From: an uncultured Catenibacillus sp.
Lineage (GTDB): Bacteria; Bacillota; Clostridia; Lachnospirales; Lachnospiraceae
Length of the DNA stretch: 64,000 bases
Reading direction: 5' to 3'
Assembly (NCBI GenBank): GCA_934339005.1
Contig: CAKRHR010000007.1
Coordinates: forward strand, 28,178 to 92,177
The notes under the pieces were generated by a model. It was given only the letters and a program-made list of their open reading frames with translations, was not told where the DNA came from and searched no databases. A program made the position numbers and the translations under genes. Of this stretch, positions 1 to 9,260 are shown in pieces; position 1 is the first letter of the stretch, and each line of letters opens with the position of its first letter.

Positions 1-763
1 CCAGCATCGAAATCCAGCCCGGCATAAAGAAATTCACCGCCGTCACCGGAAATGCGTATAAAATCGCCTGCATAATCCGATGCACCGTATCTGCCTGCAT
101 ATGGTCACAATCTACCGGCAGACATGTCACACCGTATTTTTCAGACATCGTTTCTGCAAGCTCACAGACCGCCTCACCATAAGGATTCGTAGTATTAATA
201 ATACAGATAAACGGCTTTCCAATCTCTTTAAGCTGTGCAACCGTCCGTTCCTCTGCCGGTACGAACTGTTCTCTGCCAATCTCGCCAAAGCTTCCGTCAC
301 AGGTCAGCACAATGCCTACCGTTGCATGATCTTTAATCACTTTTTCCGTACCTATCCCCGCCGCCTTCGTAAACGGAATCTCCTCCTCAAACCAGGGTGT
401 CTTTACCATACGTTCATTTTCATTATCATAAATGCCCGTCGCACCCTCTACCACAAAACCGACACAGTCAATCAATCTCAGCTGAATCTGCACCTGCTCG
501 CTCATCTTTAAGCGCACAGCTTCCTTTGGTACAAATTTCGGTTCTACCGTTGTAATCAACGTACCCTTACCACTGACCGGAAGCTCATCCGTTGTCATCG
601 TCTGGCTTTTTGCTGCCATGCCGGGAATCATTGCCTGACTCATAAACCTGCGGATAAATGTAGATTTTCCGGTGCGTACAGGTCCGACCACACCAAGAAA
701 CAGTTCTCCGTTTGTCCGCGTCTGTATATCCTGATACAGGTCATAATCTTCTGACTGGAACAT
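1..763 (-). CDS. spoIVA: Stage IV sporulation protein A (SpoIVA), N-terminal part; runs off the left edge
   Basis: SpoIVA is the ATPase that polymerises on the forespore surface and forms the basement layer of the spore coat. About 254 N-terminal residues are visible of a protein that is usually about 490. The translation begins MFQSEDYDLYQDIQ and has a P-loop GPVRTGKST near residue 25, followed by the well conserved FIRRFM, LIDCVGF and IPFTKAAGIGTEKVI stretches typical of SpoIVA. The ATG at 763 is preceded by a strong GGGAGGGG ribosome site that lies inside the 3' arm of the upstream hairpin. It is last in a long minus-strand housekeeping series after gpsA. It indicates an endospore former. 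Confidence 0.95.
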   Translation of the reverse strand, partial: MFQSEDYDLYQDIQTRTNGELFLGVVGPVRTGKSTFIRRFMSQAMIPGMAAKSQTMTTDELPVSGKGTLITTVEPKFVPKEAVRLKMSEQVQIQLRLIDCVGFVVEGATGIYDNENERMVKTPWFEEEIPFTKAAGIGTEKVIKDHATVGIVLTCDGSFGEIGREQFVPAEERTVAQLKEIGKPFICIINTTNPYGEAVCELAETMSEKYGVTCLPVDCDHMQADTVHRIMQAILYAFPVTAVNFFMPGWISML

Positions 764-830
764 AAAAACAACCCCTCCCATATATCGATACCATTTGACT
801 GTTATCAATATATGAAGAAGGGGTTTGTTT
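764..830 (-). terminator. Terminator-like hairpin between gpsA and spoIVA, overlapping the spoIVA ribosome site
   Basis: Read on the minus strand, AACCCCT pairs with AGGGGTT. An inner stem follows, CATATATtGATA with TATCgATATATG, and then a run of five T just before the spoIVA start. It would act as an intrinsic terminator for gpsA transcripts. Its 3' arm also contains the GGGAGGGG ribosome site of spoIVA, so read-through RNA would have that site paired. Confidence 0.6.
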
Positions 831-837
831 TATGACT

Positions 838-1848
838 TTATTCCCAGTCCAGCCCTGTATTTTCATCCTTGCGTGTACGCAGGAACAGATCCGAAAGTGC
901 ATCCTTCGCAGATTTATCTTCAAATAAGACCTGATTGACTTCTGCCACAATCGGCATATCAACATGATGTTTCTTAGCCAGTGCCAGTGCTGCTTTGGCA
1001 CTGTACACACCTTCAACCACCATCTTGACTTCATCCATGGCTTCCTGCATCTTGTAGCCACGACCAATCAGATAACCGGCATTACGGTTACGGCTGTGTT
1101 TACTTGTACATGTCACAATCAAATCACCGATACCGGATAATCCGGCAAACGTTTCCGGCTTGCCGCCGCAGGCAATACCCAGTCGTGTAATCTCCGCGAT
1201 ACCACGGGTCATTAGCGCCGCTTTTGTATTATCACCACAGCCAAGACCATCTGCAACACCTGCTGCCAATGCAATGACATTTTTAAGTGCACCGCCAAGC
1301 TCAATACCAATGATATCCGGACTTGTATACACACGCAGCACATCATTCATAAAAATATTCTGGATGTATTCTGCTGTGGCTTTTGTATGGGCCCCAACCA
1401 CCAGTGTTGTCGGCAGCTTTCTGCCAACCTCCTCTGCATGTGAAGGGCCGGAAAGCACAGCCACATCCGCATTTGGAATTTCTTCCTCGATAATCTCACT
1501 GAGAGTATCCAGTGTAGCTTCCTCGATACCTTTGGCAAGATTGACAATCTTTTGTCCATCCTTAATAAACGGCGCTGCCATCTTTGCTGTACTTCTCACA
1601 TAAACAGACGGCACAACAAACACAAGCAAATTCTTATCCTGGCACACAGTCTGCATATCACCGGTTGCCAGAATATCTTCAGAAAGCTTTACTCCAGGCA
1701 GCTTTGTCTGATGCTCATGCATCTCATTTAACATGTGCACTTCATCTTCGACAATCGACCAGACAGTTACCTGATGACCATTATCTGAAAGTGTCGCTGC
1801 GATTGCTGTGCCCCAGCTTCCTGCCCCAATAATTCCAACTTTTGCCAT
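838..1848 (-). CDS. gpsA: NAD(P)H-dependent glycerol-3-phosphate dehydrogenase
   Basis: GpsA reduces dihydroxyacetone phosphate to sn-glycerol 3-phosphate, the backbone of phospholipids, in the cytoplasm. The 336-residue protein is the usual length. The N-terminal Rossmann motif GAGSWGTAIA is at residues 8-17, and the substrate-binding and catalytic region (ELGGALKNVIALAAG and GLSGIGDLIVTCTS) is in the C-terminal helical domain. The start ATG has AGGAGAAATATATT ahead of it. It lies about 180 bp downstream of plsY, which encodes the enzyme that uses its product, so the two form a phospholipid precursor pair. Confidence 0.96.
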   Translation of the reverse strand: MAKVGIIGAGSWGTAIAATLSDNGHQVTVWSIVEDEVHMLNEMHEHQTKLPGVKLSEDILATGDMQTVCQDKNLLVFVVPSVYVRSTAKMAAPFIKDGQKIVNLAKGIEEATLDTLSEIIEEEIPNADVAVLSGPSHAEEVGRKLPTTLVVGAHTKATAEYIQNIFMNDVLRVYTSPDIIGIELGGALKNVIALAAGVADGLGCGDNTKAALMTRGIAEITRLGIACGGKPETFAGLSGIGDLIVTCTSKHSRNRNAGYLIGRGYKMQEAMDEVKMVVEGVYSAKAALALAKKHHVDMPIVAEVNQVLFEDKSAKDALSDLFLRTRKDENTGLDWE

Positions 1849-2030
1849 AATATATTTCTCCTGTTAATTTATATTTCTTTATACGCATCTCTTTGTATTT
1901 GCTCTGCAAATTTCCAAGACCTAAATCTCAACTGTACTCATACAACTAAGCAAATAAACTTACCAGCATATATCACATTATAAACTTTTATATATTATTT
2001 ACAACATCAGGGTCAAAATGAATATTACTT

Positions 2031-2654
2031 TTATTCTTTTTTCTTAGATTTACGCTCAAATTTATTTTCATTGCCATGAATCAGACGGACAATATTGGCT
2101 TTATGGCGCCACCATGCCATCGCCCAGAATAAGACACTCAAAATAAACAGATGCCACTGTCCGAAATAAAAAATCAGACAACAAATCGGAAACAACAATG
2201 TAATTGCCAATGAACCCACAGACACATAACGTGTTGTGAAGAAAATAATCACAAACACGATTAATGCAATTAACGCAAAACGCCAGTCAAATGCAAACAT
2301 GACACCGGAAGTCACCGCAATACCCTTACCACCTTTAAAATGAAGGTAAAATGGAAAGTTATGTCCAAGCACAACACCAAAGCCTGTATACATCGTTAAA
2401 AGTGTCACATCAATACCGCTGTTTGCAAATATCAGACGAACAATCACAATCGCAATGATACCTTTGAGCACATCACCCACATAGGTGATATATCCTGCCT
2501 TTTTGCCAAGTGTTCTCATCACATTCGTCGTACCCGCATTGCCGCTTCCGTACTCACGAATATCAATACCGTGCATTCTGCCATAAATATAACCTGTCTG
2601 AATACAGCCAAACGCGTAACCGATAAGCAGGCAAATAATAATCTTAACCAGCAT
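2031..2654 (-). CDS. plsY: Acyl-phosphate:glycerol-3-phosphate acyltransferase PlsY
   Basis: PlsY transfers an acyl group from acyl phosphate to glycerol 3-phosphate, making lysophosphatidic acid at the membrane. The 207-residue protein has several hydrophobic helices and the family motif 1, GSGNAGTTNVMR, near residue 37. The later motifs GHNFPFYLHFKGGKGIAVT (glycerol-phosphate binding) are near residue 97. Its ATG overlaps the der stop codon by one base (TAATG), so the two are translationally coupled. The C-terminus ends in a Lys-rich tail. Confidence 0.95.
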   Translation of the reverse strand: MLVKIIICLLIGYAFGCIQTGYIYGRMHGIDIREYGSGNAGTTNVMRTLGKKAGYITYVGDVLKGIIAIVIVRLIFANSGIDVTLLTMYTGFGVVLGHNFPFYLHFKGGKGIAVTSGVMFAFDWRFALIALIVFVIIFFTTRYVSVGSLAITLLFPICCLIFYFGQWHLFILSVLFWAMAWWRHKANIVRLIHGNENKFERKSKKKE

Positions 2655-3982
2655 TATTTATCCTTGTCCTTTCTCTCGCGGTAAATAAATCGAATCGGCG
2701 TACCCCTAAAGCCAAAGGCCTCACGAATGCGGTTCTCAATATATCGTGTATATGAAAAATGTGTAAGCTCTTTGTCATTGATGAAAATAACAAATGTCGG
2801 CGGTTTTACAGCGACCTGAGTAATATAGTATAATCTCAGACGTTTGCCCTTATCTGATGGCGGCTGCTTCATCGCTGTGGCCTCGGATAAAATCTCATTT
2901 AACACACCTGTTGCCACACGCAGTGCACAGTTTTCAATAACAGCGTCAATCGTTTCAAATAATTTTGGCAGACGCTGACCTGTCTTTGCAGAAATAAAAA
3001 TAAGTTCCGCATAAGGCATAAATGAAAGCTTTTCTCTGACTTCCTCTGTAAATTTATAAATAGTCTTATCGTTTTTCTCAATGGCATCCCATTTATTTAC
3101 AGCAATAATCATTCCTTTGCCGCGTTCATGGGCGATACCCGCAATCTTTGCATCCTGCTCAGTCACACCCTCAACTGCATCAATCAGCAAAACGACCACA
3201 TCGGCACGTTCAACGGCAGATACTGTACGGATGATACTGTAACGTTCAAGCTCTTCTTTAATCTTACTCTTACGGCGCACACCGGCAGTATCAATCAGGA
3301 CATATTCACGTCCATTATACATCACTGGTGTATCCACCGCATCACGGGTCGTACCTGCAATATTAGATACGATCACACGATTTTCACCTACAAGCTTGTT
3401 AATCAGAGAAGATTTACCAACGTTTGGTTTACCGACAACGGCAATCTTTGGACGCTCGTCTTCTTCCTCCTCAACATTTTCTTTATCAAAATGCTTTGCT
3501 ACTTCATCCAGCATATCACCAAGTCCAAGTCTTGATGCGGCTGAAATCGGCATCGGATCACCAAGTCCAAGATTATAAAATTCATATGTATCCATCATGA
3601 ACTTGTCAAAATTATCTACTTTATTAACTACAAGCACGATTGGCTTGCCGGATTTACGGAGCATCGTTGCTACCTTAAAATCAGCATCCACAAGGCCCTG
3701 ACGCACATCCGTCAAAAAGATGATAACATCTGCTGTGGCAATCGCCATCTCTGCCTGTTCTCTCATCTGAGATAAAATAAGGTCCTGGCTCTCAGGTTCA
3801 ATACCACCTGTATCTACCAGTGTAAACTGCATATCCAGCCAGTTCACATCAGCATAAATACGGTCACGGGTTACACCCGGTGTATCCTTCACAATACTGA
3901 TCTGCTGACCGGCAAGTACATTAAACAGTGTGGATTTTCCGACGTTCGGACGGCCCACCACCGCTACAATTGGTCTGCTCAT
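2654..3982 (-). CDS. der: Ribosome-assembly GTPase Der (EngA)
   Basis: Der is an essential tandem-domain GTPase needed for maturation of the 50S ribosomal subunit. The 442-residue protein has two G domains. The first has GRPNVGKSTLF at about residue 8 and NKVD. The second has GKPNVGKSSLI near residue 183, DTAG and NKWD. A C-terminal KH-like domain ends in a basic tail (RERKDKDK). It lies 8 bp downstream of the DUF512 radical SAM gene and overlaps plsY by one base, so the three are probably one transcript. Confidence 0.97.
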   Translation of the reverse strand: MSRPIVAVVGRPNVGKSTLFNVLAGQQISIVKDTPGVTRDRIYADVNWLDMQFTLVDTGGIEPESQDLILSQMREQAEMAIATADVIIFLTDVRQGLVDADFKVATMLRKSGKPIVLVVNKVDNFDKFMMDTYEFYNLGLGDPMPISAASRLGLGDMLDEVAKHFDKENVEEEEDERPKIAVVGKPNVGKSSLINKLVGENRVIVSNIAGTTRDAVDTPVMYNGREYVLIDTAGVRRKSKIKEELERYSIIRTVSAVERADVVVLLIDAVEGVTEQDAKIAGIAHERGKGMIIAVNKWDAIEKNDKTIYKFTEEVREKLSFMPYAELIFISAKTGQRLPKLFETIDAVIENCALRVATGVLNEILSEATAMKQPPSDKGKRLRLYYITQVAVKPPTFVIFINDKELTHFSYTRYIENRIREAFGFRGTPIRFIYRERKDKDK

Positions 3983-3990
3983 ATTCTCAC

Positions 3991-5298
3991 CTATATTAAA
4001 ATCTTATCGATTAAATCCTTTCCATTTGATTGTATAACACGAATTTTGACTTGTAAAGCATTTTCAATATCTGAAATCGTTACATCGTCAAGCAACACTT
4101 CTTCTTCGCTTCGAAGCATATTAATTGGCATTAAAAGTTCTGTGCCAAGGGATAGATCTTTAAGCTGCGCAATCACATCCTGTCCGGTAATCAAACCTGT
4201 CACTGTAATTGTTTCACCAAAGAAATGGTTAATAATACAATGCACATTAACGTGCACATTCGGGAATTTTTCCTTCATGGAATCCACAAGCATCTGAATA
4301 TATGGATAAGCCAGCTTGCCTGTCACAATATCCTTGTGCATTTCAATATCTGAAGCTTCGACATCTTCAAGGGCTTCCTTAAATTCTTCAATTAACAGAC
4401 GCATCATACCCACACCATTTTCAAGTTGAATATAACCGTCATAGCGCTCCTCCTCCGGCAGTTCTCTGCCTGCCATCAGATACAGCTCATCGCCTGCCTG
4501 AATAAAATGTGTGCCGTACTCATCATAGAGTTTTTTCTGCCAGCGTTCAATAATGTCAATCACCTTGCCCGCATCCTCAGCATTAAATGGTTCCACCTTG
4601 GCAAGACCTTCACGGTATTTTGTCATTCCCATCGGCACCACAGACACGCTCTGCATATAAGGCATAAATTTTGTCAAATCACTGATGGTTCTTTCAAGTT
4701 CATCTCCATCGTTATAATTTTTACAAAGTACAATCTGACCGTTCATCTCAATTTCATTATCATAAAGTCTCTGAATCTGAGCTAAAATTTTGCCCGCAAA
4801 ACGGTTATGAAGCATTTTACAGCGAAGCTCCGGGTTTGTCGTATGCACTGAAATATTAATCGGCGCCAGCTTATATTTGATAATACGTTCCAGATCCTTA
4901 TCTTTCATATTTGTCATGGTAATATAATTGCCCTGCAAAAATGAAAGTCTGGAATCGTCATCTTTAAAATACATGGTTGGGCGCATGCCCTTTGGCAACT
5001 GGTCAATAAAACAAAAAATACACTTGTTGCTGCAGGATTTGTAATCGGACATCAGACTGGATTCAAACGTAATTCCCAGGTCTTCATTATAGTCTTTTTC
5101 AATTTCCAGTTCCCATTCTTCGCCGCTTTCCTTGCGCACAAGAAGTTCGATATATTCATCATTGATTAAATAATGATAATCAAATACATCCTCGATTTCC
5201 TGATGATTGACTTCAAGCACCGCATCACCCGGCACAAGTTCAAGTTCTTCGGCGATACTTCCGGGCTGTATTTCTTTGATAATATGGATATTTTTCAT
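3991..5298 (-). CDS. DUF512 radical SAM protein with N-terminal PDZ-like domain
   Basis: This family (YtkL/DUF512-like) is common next to der in Clostridia and has no settled function. The 435-residue protein starts with a PDZ-like segment (residues 6-60, with PGSIAEELELVPGD). A CX3CX2C radical SAM cluster motif follows at Cys89, Cys93 and Cys96 (CSNKCIFC). The second half is the DUF512 domain, with AGDELYLMAGRELP and a C-terminal DDVT...LQVKIRVIQSNG segment. An adenosylmethionine-dependent [4Fe-4S] enzyme is inferred from the cysteines. The gene is immediately upstream of der. Confidence 0.9.
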   Translation of the reverse strand: MKNIHIIKEIQPGSIAEELELVPGDAVLEVNHQEIEDVFDYHYLINDEYIELLVRKESGEEWELEIEKDYNEDLGITFESSLMSDYKSCSNKCIFCFIDQLPKGMRPTMYFKDDDSRLSFLQGNYITMTNMKDKDLERIIKYKLAPINISVHTTNPELRCKMLHNRFAGKILAQIQRLYDNEIEMNGQIVLCKNYNDGDELERTISDLTKFMPYMQSVSVVPMGMTKYREGLAKVEPFNAEDAGKVIDIIERWQKKLYDEYGTHFIQAGDELYLMAGRELPEEERYDGYIQLENGVGMMRLLIEEFKEALEDVEASDIEMHKDIVTGKLAYPYIQMLVDSMKEKFPNVHVNVHCIINHFFGETITVTGLITGQDVIAQLKDLSLGTELLMPINMLRSEEEVLLDDVTISDIENALQVKIRVIQSNGKDLIDKILI

Positions 5299-5346
5299 TC
5301 TTTTTCCTTTCGCCGCTTTTCACTTTACAAAAACATATGTCCTGCG

Positions 5347-5400
5347 CTACGCGAATATCTGTGTTTCGCGAATCCCAGTGAAACATAGTTAATCGTAAAT
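5347..5400. repeat. Small inverted repeat between pgeF and the DUF512 gene
   Basis: The 120-bp gap contains CGCGAA followed about 8 bp later by TTTCGCG, a short hairpin, with a second CGCGAATCC just beyond it. No T-run follows on either strand, so it is not a clear terminator. It may be a short dispersed palindromic element. Confidence 0.3.
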
Positions 5401-5418
5401 CAACGGATTCTGAATGTC

Positions 5419-6282
5419 TTAACGCTGCATTAAAAATCCTGCCAGGCTTCCACGTTTTGCCCCGGTTTTCCGGTGTGACCACATCAGGTCTGCATTACAG
5501 CATGTACACACATCCGGCAACGCCAAATGATTGGGTGTAATACCTGCGTGACATAAAATCAGTTCATTTGCTTTCCAGAGGTTTAAATGATATTTGCCGT
5601 TATGGTCATCTCTCATAAACTGGGCATAATCCTCATTACTGAATACTTTTGCAAAAGCATCTGCCACATCCTGACTGATTTCATAGCAGTCCCCGCAAAT
5701 AGACGGGCCAATCGCTGCATAAATATCTTCGGGCTTACATCCAAAGGTTTCCTGCATCTTTGCCACAGTCTTTGCACCAATTTTGCCAACGGTACCACGC
5801 CAGCCCGAATGACTCATGGCAATGACATGTCGTTTCGGGTCTGCAAAATATAATGGCACACAGTCCGCATAAAATGTCACAAGTGCTACATTGCTGCAAT
5901 CTGTAATAAGGCCGTCAATATCGTGATAATCTCTGTCAAATAAGATACCTTTACCACAGTCCTTCTGTGTCACTACACGCAGATTTGTCGTGTGCGTCTG
6001 GTCTGAAAATACCATCTGTCCCGGATGAATACCAATCGCCTGTCCAAACCGCCTGAAATTTTCCATAACCTTGTCTGCAGCATCACCCCGGGTAAATGAA
6101 AGATTCATGCTTTCATAAATCCCTTTGCTGACACCGCCAAGCCGTGTGGAAAATCCATGTGTCAGATTTGGCAGTGTATTAAACAAATCATATTGAATCA
6201 CCGGCACATCATTTTCTATTTTAACAGTCGTTGTTGTCTGCTGTTTTTTTCTTAATTTGAATATATCTGTTGAATAACTCAA
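5419..6282 (-). CDS. pgeF: PgeF/YfiH-type multicopper-fold purine nucleoside phosphorylase
   Basis: Members of this laccase-domain (DUF152) family act on purine nucleosides and have been linked to editing of peptidoglycan precursors. The 287-residue protein has HGFSTRLGGVS near residue 42, the metal-ligand stretches FSDQTHTTNLRVV and YADCVPLYFADP, and HSGWRGTVGKIG. It ends with a CTCCNADLMWSHRKTGAKRG segment typical of the family. The start is TTG at 6282 with AGGGGG eight bases upstream; no ATG gives a better start. It lies between yraN and the DUF512 gene. Confidence 0.9.
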   Translation of the reverse strand: MSYSTDIFKLRKKQQTTTTVKIENDVPVIQYDLFNTLPNLTHGFSTRLGGVSKGIYESMNLSFTRGDAADKVMENFRRFGQAIGIHPGQMVFSDQTHTTNLRVVTQKDCGKGILFDRDYHDIDGLITDCSNVALVTFYADCVPLYFADPKRHVIAMSHSGWRGTVGKIGAKTVAKMQETFGCKPEDIYAAIGPSICGDCYEISQDVADAFAKVFSNEDYAQFMRDDHNGKYHLNLWKANELILCHAGITPNHLALPDVCTCCNADLMWSHRKTGAKRGSLAGFLMQR

Positions 6283-6353
6283 TGGGTTTGCCCCCTTGTA
6301 ATATCTGCAAGTTTGTTATTTATATGCTATGATATTTTCTCATGGATTTACTT

Positions 6354-6761
6354 TTATGTATTTACCGTAAACGCATTTTTAAATACATGAATATCTTCAC
6401 CCAATATGCTGACCACATCAAACCTGCACTTCGTATTTTGTCCATACCTATGTGTAAGCATATAATACTGCGCTGCATAATACATCCGCTGCTGTTTACG
6501 TCTGTCCACAGCCTCCCAGGGATAGCCCATGAATGTATCCTTGCGGTATTTAACCTCCACAAATACAAGTGTATCACCATCTTTTGCGATAATGTCAAGT
6601 TCTCCGTGGTGACTGTAAAAATTTGTTTCTAAAATACTGTAGCCGCATGCGCTTAAGTATGCGGCTGCTTTCTGCTCATATAACTGTCCAGTACGTCTGC
6701 GATTCTGAATACGCGCCACCTGCCTTATATCATAGTCTGAATGATTTTGAATTACAACCAC
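6354..6761 (-). CDS. yraN: YraN family protein (UPF0102, endonuclease-like fold)
   Basis: YraN proteins are small nuclease-fold proteins, usually encoded next to rnhB, whose role is not firmly known. The 135-residue product has the diagnostic GELDIIAKDGDTLVFVEVKYR pattern, matching the metal-binding E/D...ExK core of the restriction-endonuclease-like fold. The listed start is GTG at 6761, which gives about 20 extra residues before the usual N-terminus (RTGQLYEQKAAAYL). No ATG and no convincing ribosome site is present in frame, so the true start is uncertain. Confidence 0.88.
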   Translation of the reverse strand: MVVIQNHSDYDIRQVARIQNRRRTGQLYEQKAAAYLSACGYSILETNFYSHHGELDIIAKDGDTLVFVEVKYRKDTFMGYPWEAVDRRKQQRMYYAAQYYMLTHRYGQNTKCRFDVVSILGEDIHVFKNAFTVNT

Positions 6762-6877
6762 CGCATTGTCTGCGGCATAATCCGTAACATTCTATTTTTT
6801 AATTCATCGGGCGTATTCTATAAATTCTGTGATTGTTCACATATTGCAATATTCACAGTAATGTCGTTTTATCAATA

Positions 6878-7636
6878 TCATATCAGATTTTTGATAAATG
6901 ACAATCTGTGAATCGGGCATGGACCGTATTTGCGCAGGGCTTCCACATGTTGCGCCGTACCATACCCCTTATGTTTTGCAAAACCATACTCTGGATAAAT
7001 CTTATCGTATTCGTCCATCATATGATCCCTTGTCACCTTGGCAATAATGCTTGCAGATGCAATGGAAATACTCTTGGCATCACCTTTGATAATCTTTTCC
7101 TGTGGCAGATTAATCCCCGGAATAATGACCGCATCATTTAACAATGCCTGCGGTGCTACCTTAAGGGATGCCACAGCCTGACGCATCGCCTCATAGGTTG
7201 CCTGTAAAATATTGATGTCATCAATCACTTCATTATCCACAATACCTACAGATGCCGCCAGTGCTTCCTCCATAATCTGCACATACAGTTCTTCCCTGCT
7301 TTTTTCTGAAAGCTTTTTGGAGTCATTCACATAAAGGATATCTTTATCCTTTGGTAAAATCACCGCACCTGCTACAACGGGGCCTGCCAGCGGACCTCTG
7401 CCCGCCTCATCGATACCACAGATATATGTATAATTTTCTTCATATTGATGCTCATATACACGCATCTTTTCAAGACGTTCCAGTTCTTTTGCAAGGGCGT
7501 CTTTCATCTTTTCAGCCTTCACCACAAGAGCCTGGACACCGCTTCTCTCATCTGCACTGTACTCTTTAATAAATGCATCCGCTGTATCTGCTGTAACTGT
7601 TTTTAATTCTTCTTTAATCTGTGCAATACTTTTCAT
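6878..7636 (-). CDS. rnhB: Ribonuclease HII
   Basis: RNase HII removes ribonucleotides and RNA primers from RNA-DNA hybrids. The 252-residue protein has an N-terminal helical extension of about 70 residues, common in Firmicute RNase HII. The catalytic motif CGIDEAGRGPLAGPVVAGAV follows, with the Asp-Glu pair, then the conserved YVNDSKKLS and Asp-containing SIASASIIAKVTRD segments. The ATG at 7636 has a weak ribosome site. The gene lies between lepB and yraN, a usual Firmicute arrangement. Confidence 0.95.
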   Translation of the reverse strand: MKSIAQIKEELKTVTADTADAFIKEYSADERSGVQALVVKAEKMKDALAKELERLEKMRVYEHQYEENYTYICGIDEAGRGPLAGPVVAGAVILPKDKDILYVNDSKKLSEKSREELYVQIMEEALAASVGIVDNEVIDDINILQATYEAMRQAVASLKVAPQALLNDAVIIPGINLPQEKIIKGDAKSISIASASIIAKVTRDHMMDEYDKIYPEYGFAKHKGYGTAQHVEALRKYGPCPIHRLSFIKNLI

Positions 7637-7760
7637 CTTTTTATTATAACTTATCCTGATTTATTTTAAAATCAATACTTATCCGCTTGCTTAAATCAAT
7701 TTTTCATGGATACTTCTAATCCAATTTTTATAAACCAATCAGATGCAAAAACCATTTTCA

Positions 7761-8333
7761 TTAACTATGCTTCAATATACCAAAAGATTTCAGTGGCCAG
7801 ATGCGAACCCAGGCGCGGCCGATAATATCATCTCTGGAAATATTGCCAACCACCTCATAACGGCTGTCCTTACTGTTGTTTCGGTTATCGCCAAGCACAA
7901 AATATTCATTCTCACCAAGGGTGATTGGTTCTTCTGCAGTGCCATAATACGTCATAACTTCTTTGCCGTAATTTTCACCAAGCAGCTCACCGTTAATGTA
8001 CACTTCACCATCAATAATCTGCACCGTTTCTCCCGGCAGACCGATAATTCGTTTAATATAATTTTTGCCCGGTTCATCCGGTGATGGGAACACAATAATA
8101 TCATAGCGCTTCGGATCTGAAAATCTGTATGTCAACTTATCCACAATCAGATTATCCCCATTTTGAAGCGTGTCACACATGGATTCGCCGATCACCTCTG
8201 TGCGCTGTGCAATAAAAGTGACAATAAGCAGTGCTGCCACAATAATGACTGCACAATACAATACCATATCAATAACTTCACGAAGCAGACTCTTTTTCTT
8301 ACCTTTTTTCATCTCAAAATCTTCATTATTCAT
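7761..8333 (-). CDS. lepB: Signal peptidase I
   Basis: LepB cleaves signal peptides from exported proteins at the outer face of the membrane. The chosen start (ATG at 8333, 190 residues) has GGAGG upstream and overlaps the end of rbgA by eight bases. One N-terminal membrane helix (VLYCAVIIVAALLIVTFIA) precedes box B with the catalytic serine (GESMCDTL). The catalytic lysine lies in NYIKRIIGLPGE and box E is GDNRNNSKDSR. The usual Pro two residues after SM is Asp here, a small departure from the SMxPTL pattern. A longer reading from 8402 lies inside rbgA and is unlikely. Confidence 0.94.
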   Translation of the reverse strand: MNNEDFEMKKGKKKSLLREVIDMVLYCAVIIVAALLIVTFIAQRTEVIGESMCDTLQNGDNLIVDKLTYRFSDPKRYDIIVFPSPDEPGKNYIKRIIGLPGETVQIIDGEVYINGELLGENYGKEVMTYYGTAEEPITLGENEYFVLGDNRNNSKDSRYEVVGNISRDDIIGRAWVRIWPLKSFGILKHS

Positions 8334-9192
8334 CTTCACCGGCCTCCTCATTTTCAGGAAATTCCAGTGTGATTTTTCCAAGGCGGCAGCTTCTGAAATC
8401 ATCTAATAAAAGTTTTTCTGCTTTGGAAAGGTCAAGTTCATTACCCTTTAACAGACATTTTCTTGCTTCAGCAATATCACTGATCAGTGCCACAGCATCT
8501 TTTGTTTCATCCACGCCGTAACGCTCATTTAATTTGCCCGGATAATGCTCTTTTAAAAGGTTAATCAACTGCACACATAATTCGCCGATATCCAAAATAT
8601 CATCTTTAATTGAACCAATCAGCGCCAGTCGGATACCCACCTGCTGGTCCTCAAACTTTGGCCATAAAATACCCGGTGTATCTAAAAGTTCAAGATTCTT
8701 ATTCAGACGAATCCACTGTTTACCCTTTGTCACACCCGGTTTATTACCGGTCTTTGCGCAGGCACGGCCTGCATAACTGTTAATAAATGTGGATTTGCCG
8801 ACATTAGGAATACCAACGACCATCGCACGCAGCGGACGATTAATAATACCACGGCGGCGATTACGCTCAATCTTTTCCTGACACGCTTCTGTCACTGCCG
8901 CTGTCACACCTTTAACACCTGCTTTGGAGCGTGAGTCAAGCTTCACTACATAATAGCCCTTGGATTTAAACCAGTTTTCCCATTCTTTTGTGTGCTTGTC
9001 ACTTGCAAGGTCACATTTATTCAATAAGATTAATCTGGATTTGCCTGCAGCCAATGTATCAATATCCGGATTCTTACTGCTCATCGGAACGCGGGCGTCC
9101 ACAAGTTCAACCACAACGTCGATAAGTTTAATGTCCTCCTGCATCTGACGCTTTGCCTTAGTCATATGACCGGGATACCACTGTATATTCAT
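8326..9192 (-). CDS. rbgA: Ribosome biogenesis GTPase RbgA (YlqF)
   Basis: RbgA is a circularly permuted GTPase that promotes late assembly of the 50S subunit. The permuted motif order is visible: NKCDLA (G4) comes first, then GIPNVGKSTFI (G1), then DTPG (G3). The N-terminus MNIQWYPGHMTKAKRQM is highly typical, which fixes the start at 9192 rather than 9234 (288 residues). A hairpin terminator lies between rplS and this gene, and lepB overlaps its stop. Confidence 0.95.
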   Translation of the reverse strand: MNIQWYPGHMTKAKRQMQEDIKLIDVVVELVDARVPMSSKNPDIDTLAAGKSRLILLNKCDLASDKHTKEWENWFKSKGYYVVKLDSRSKAGVKGVTAAVTEACQEKIERNRRRGIINRPLRAMVVGIPNVGKSTFINSYAGRACAKTGNKPGVTKGKQWIRLNKNLELLDTPGILWPKFEDQQVGIRLALIGSIKDDILDIGELCVQLINLLKEHYPGKLNERYGVDETKDAVALISDIAEARKCLLKGNELDLSKAEKLLLDDFRSCRLGKITLEFPENEEAGEDE

Positions 9193-9211
9193 ATGCTTTC
9201 CAACTTTCTCT

Positions 9212-9245
9212 AAAAAAATGGGACATGTACGCAAGTATATGTCCC
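9212..9245 (-). terminator. Terminator/attenuator downstream of rplS
   Basis: On the minus strand GGGACATATAC and GTACATGTCCC form an 11-bp stem (one G-T type mismatch) around TTGC, followed by ATTTTTTT. It sits between rplS and rbgA. It should end most rplS messages, with read-through feeding the rbgA-lepB group. Confidence 0.85.
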
Positions 9246-9260
9246 GATTTTCCTAATTAA

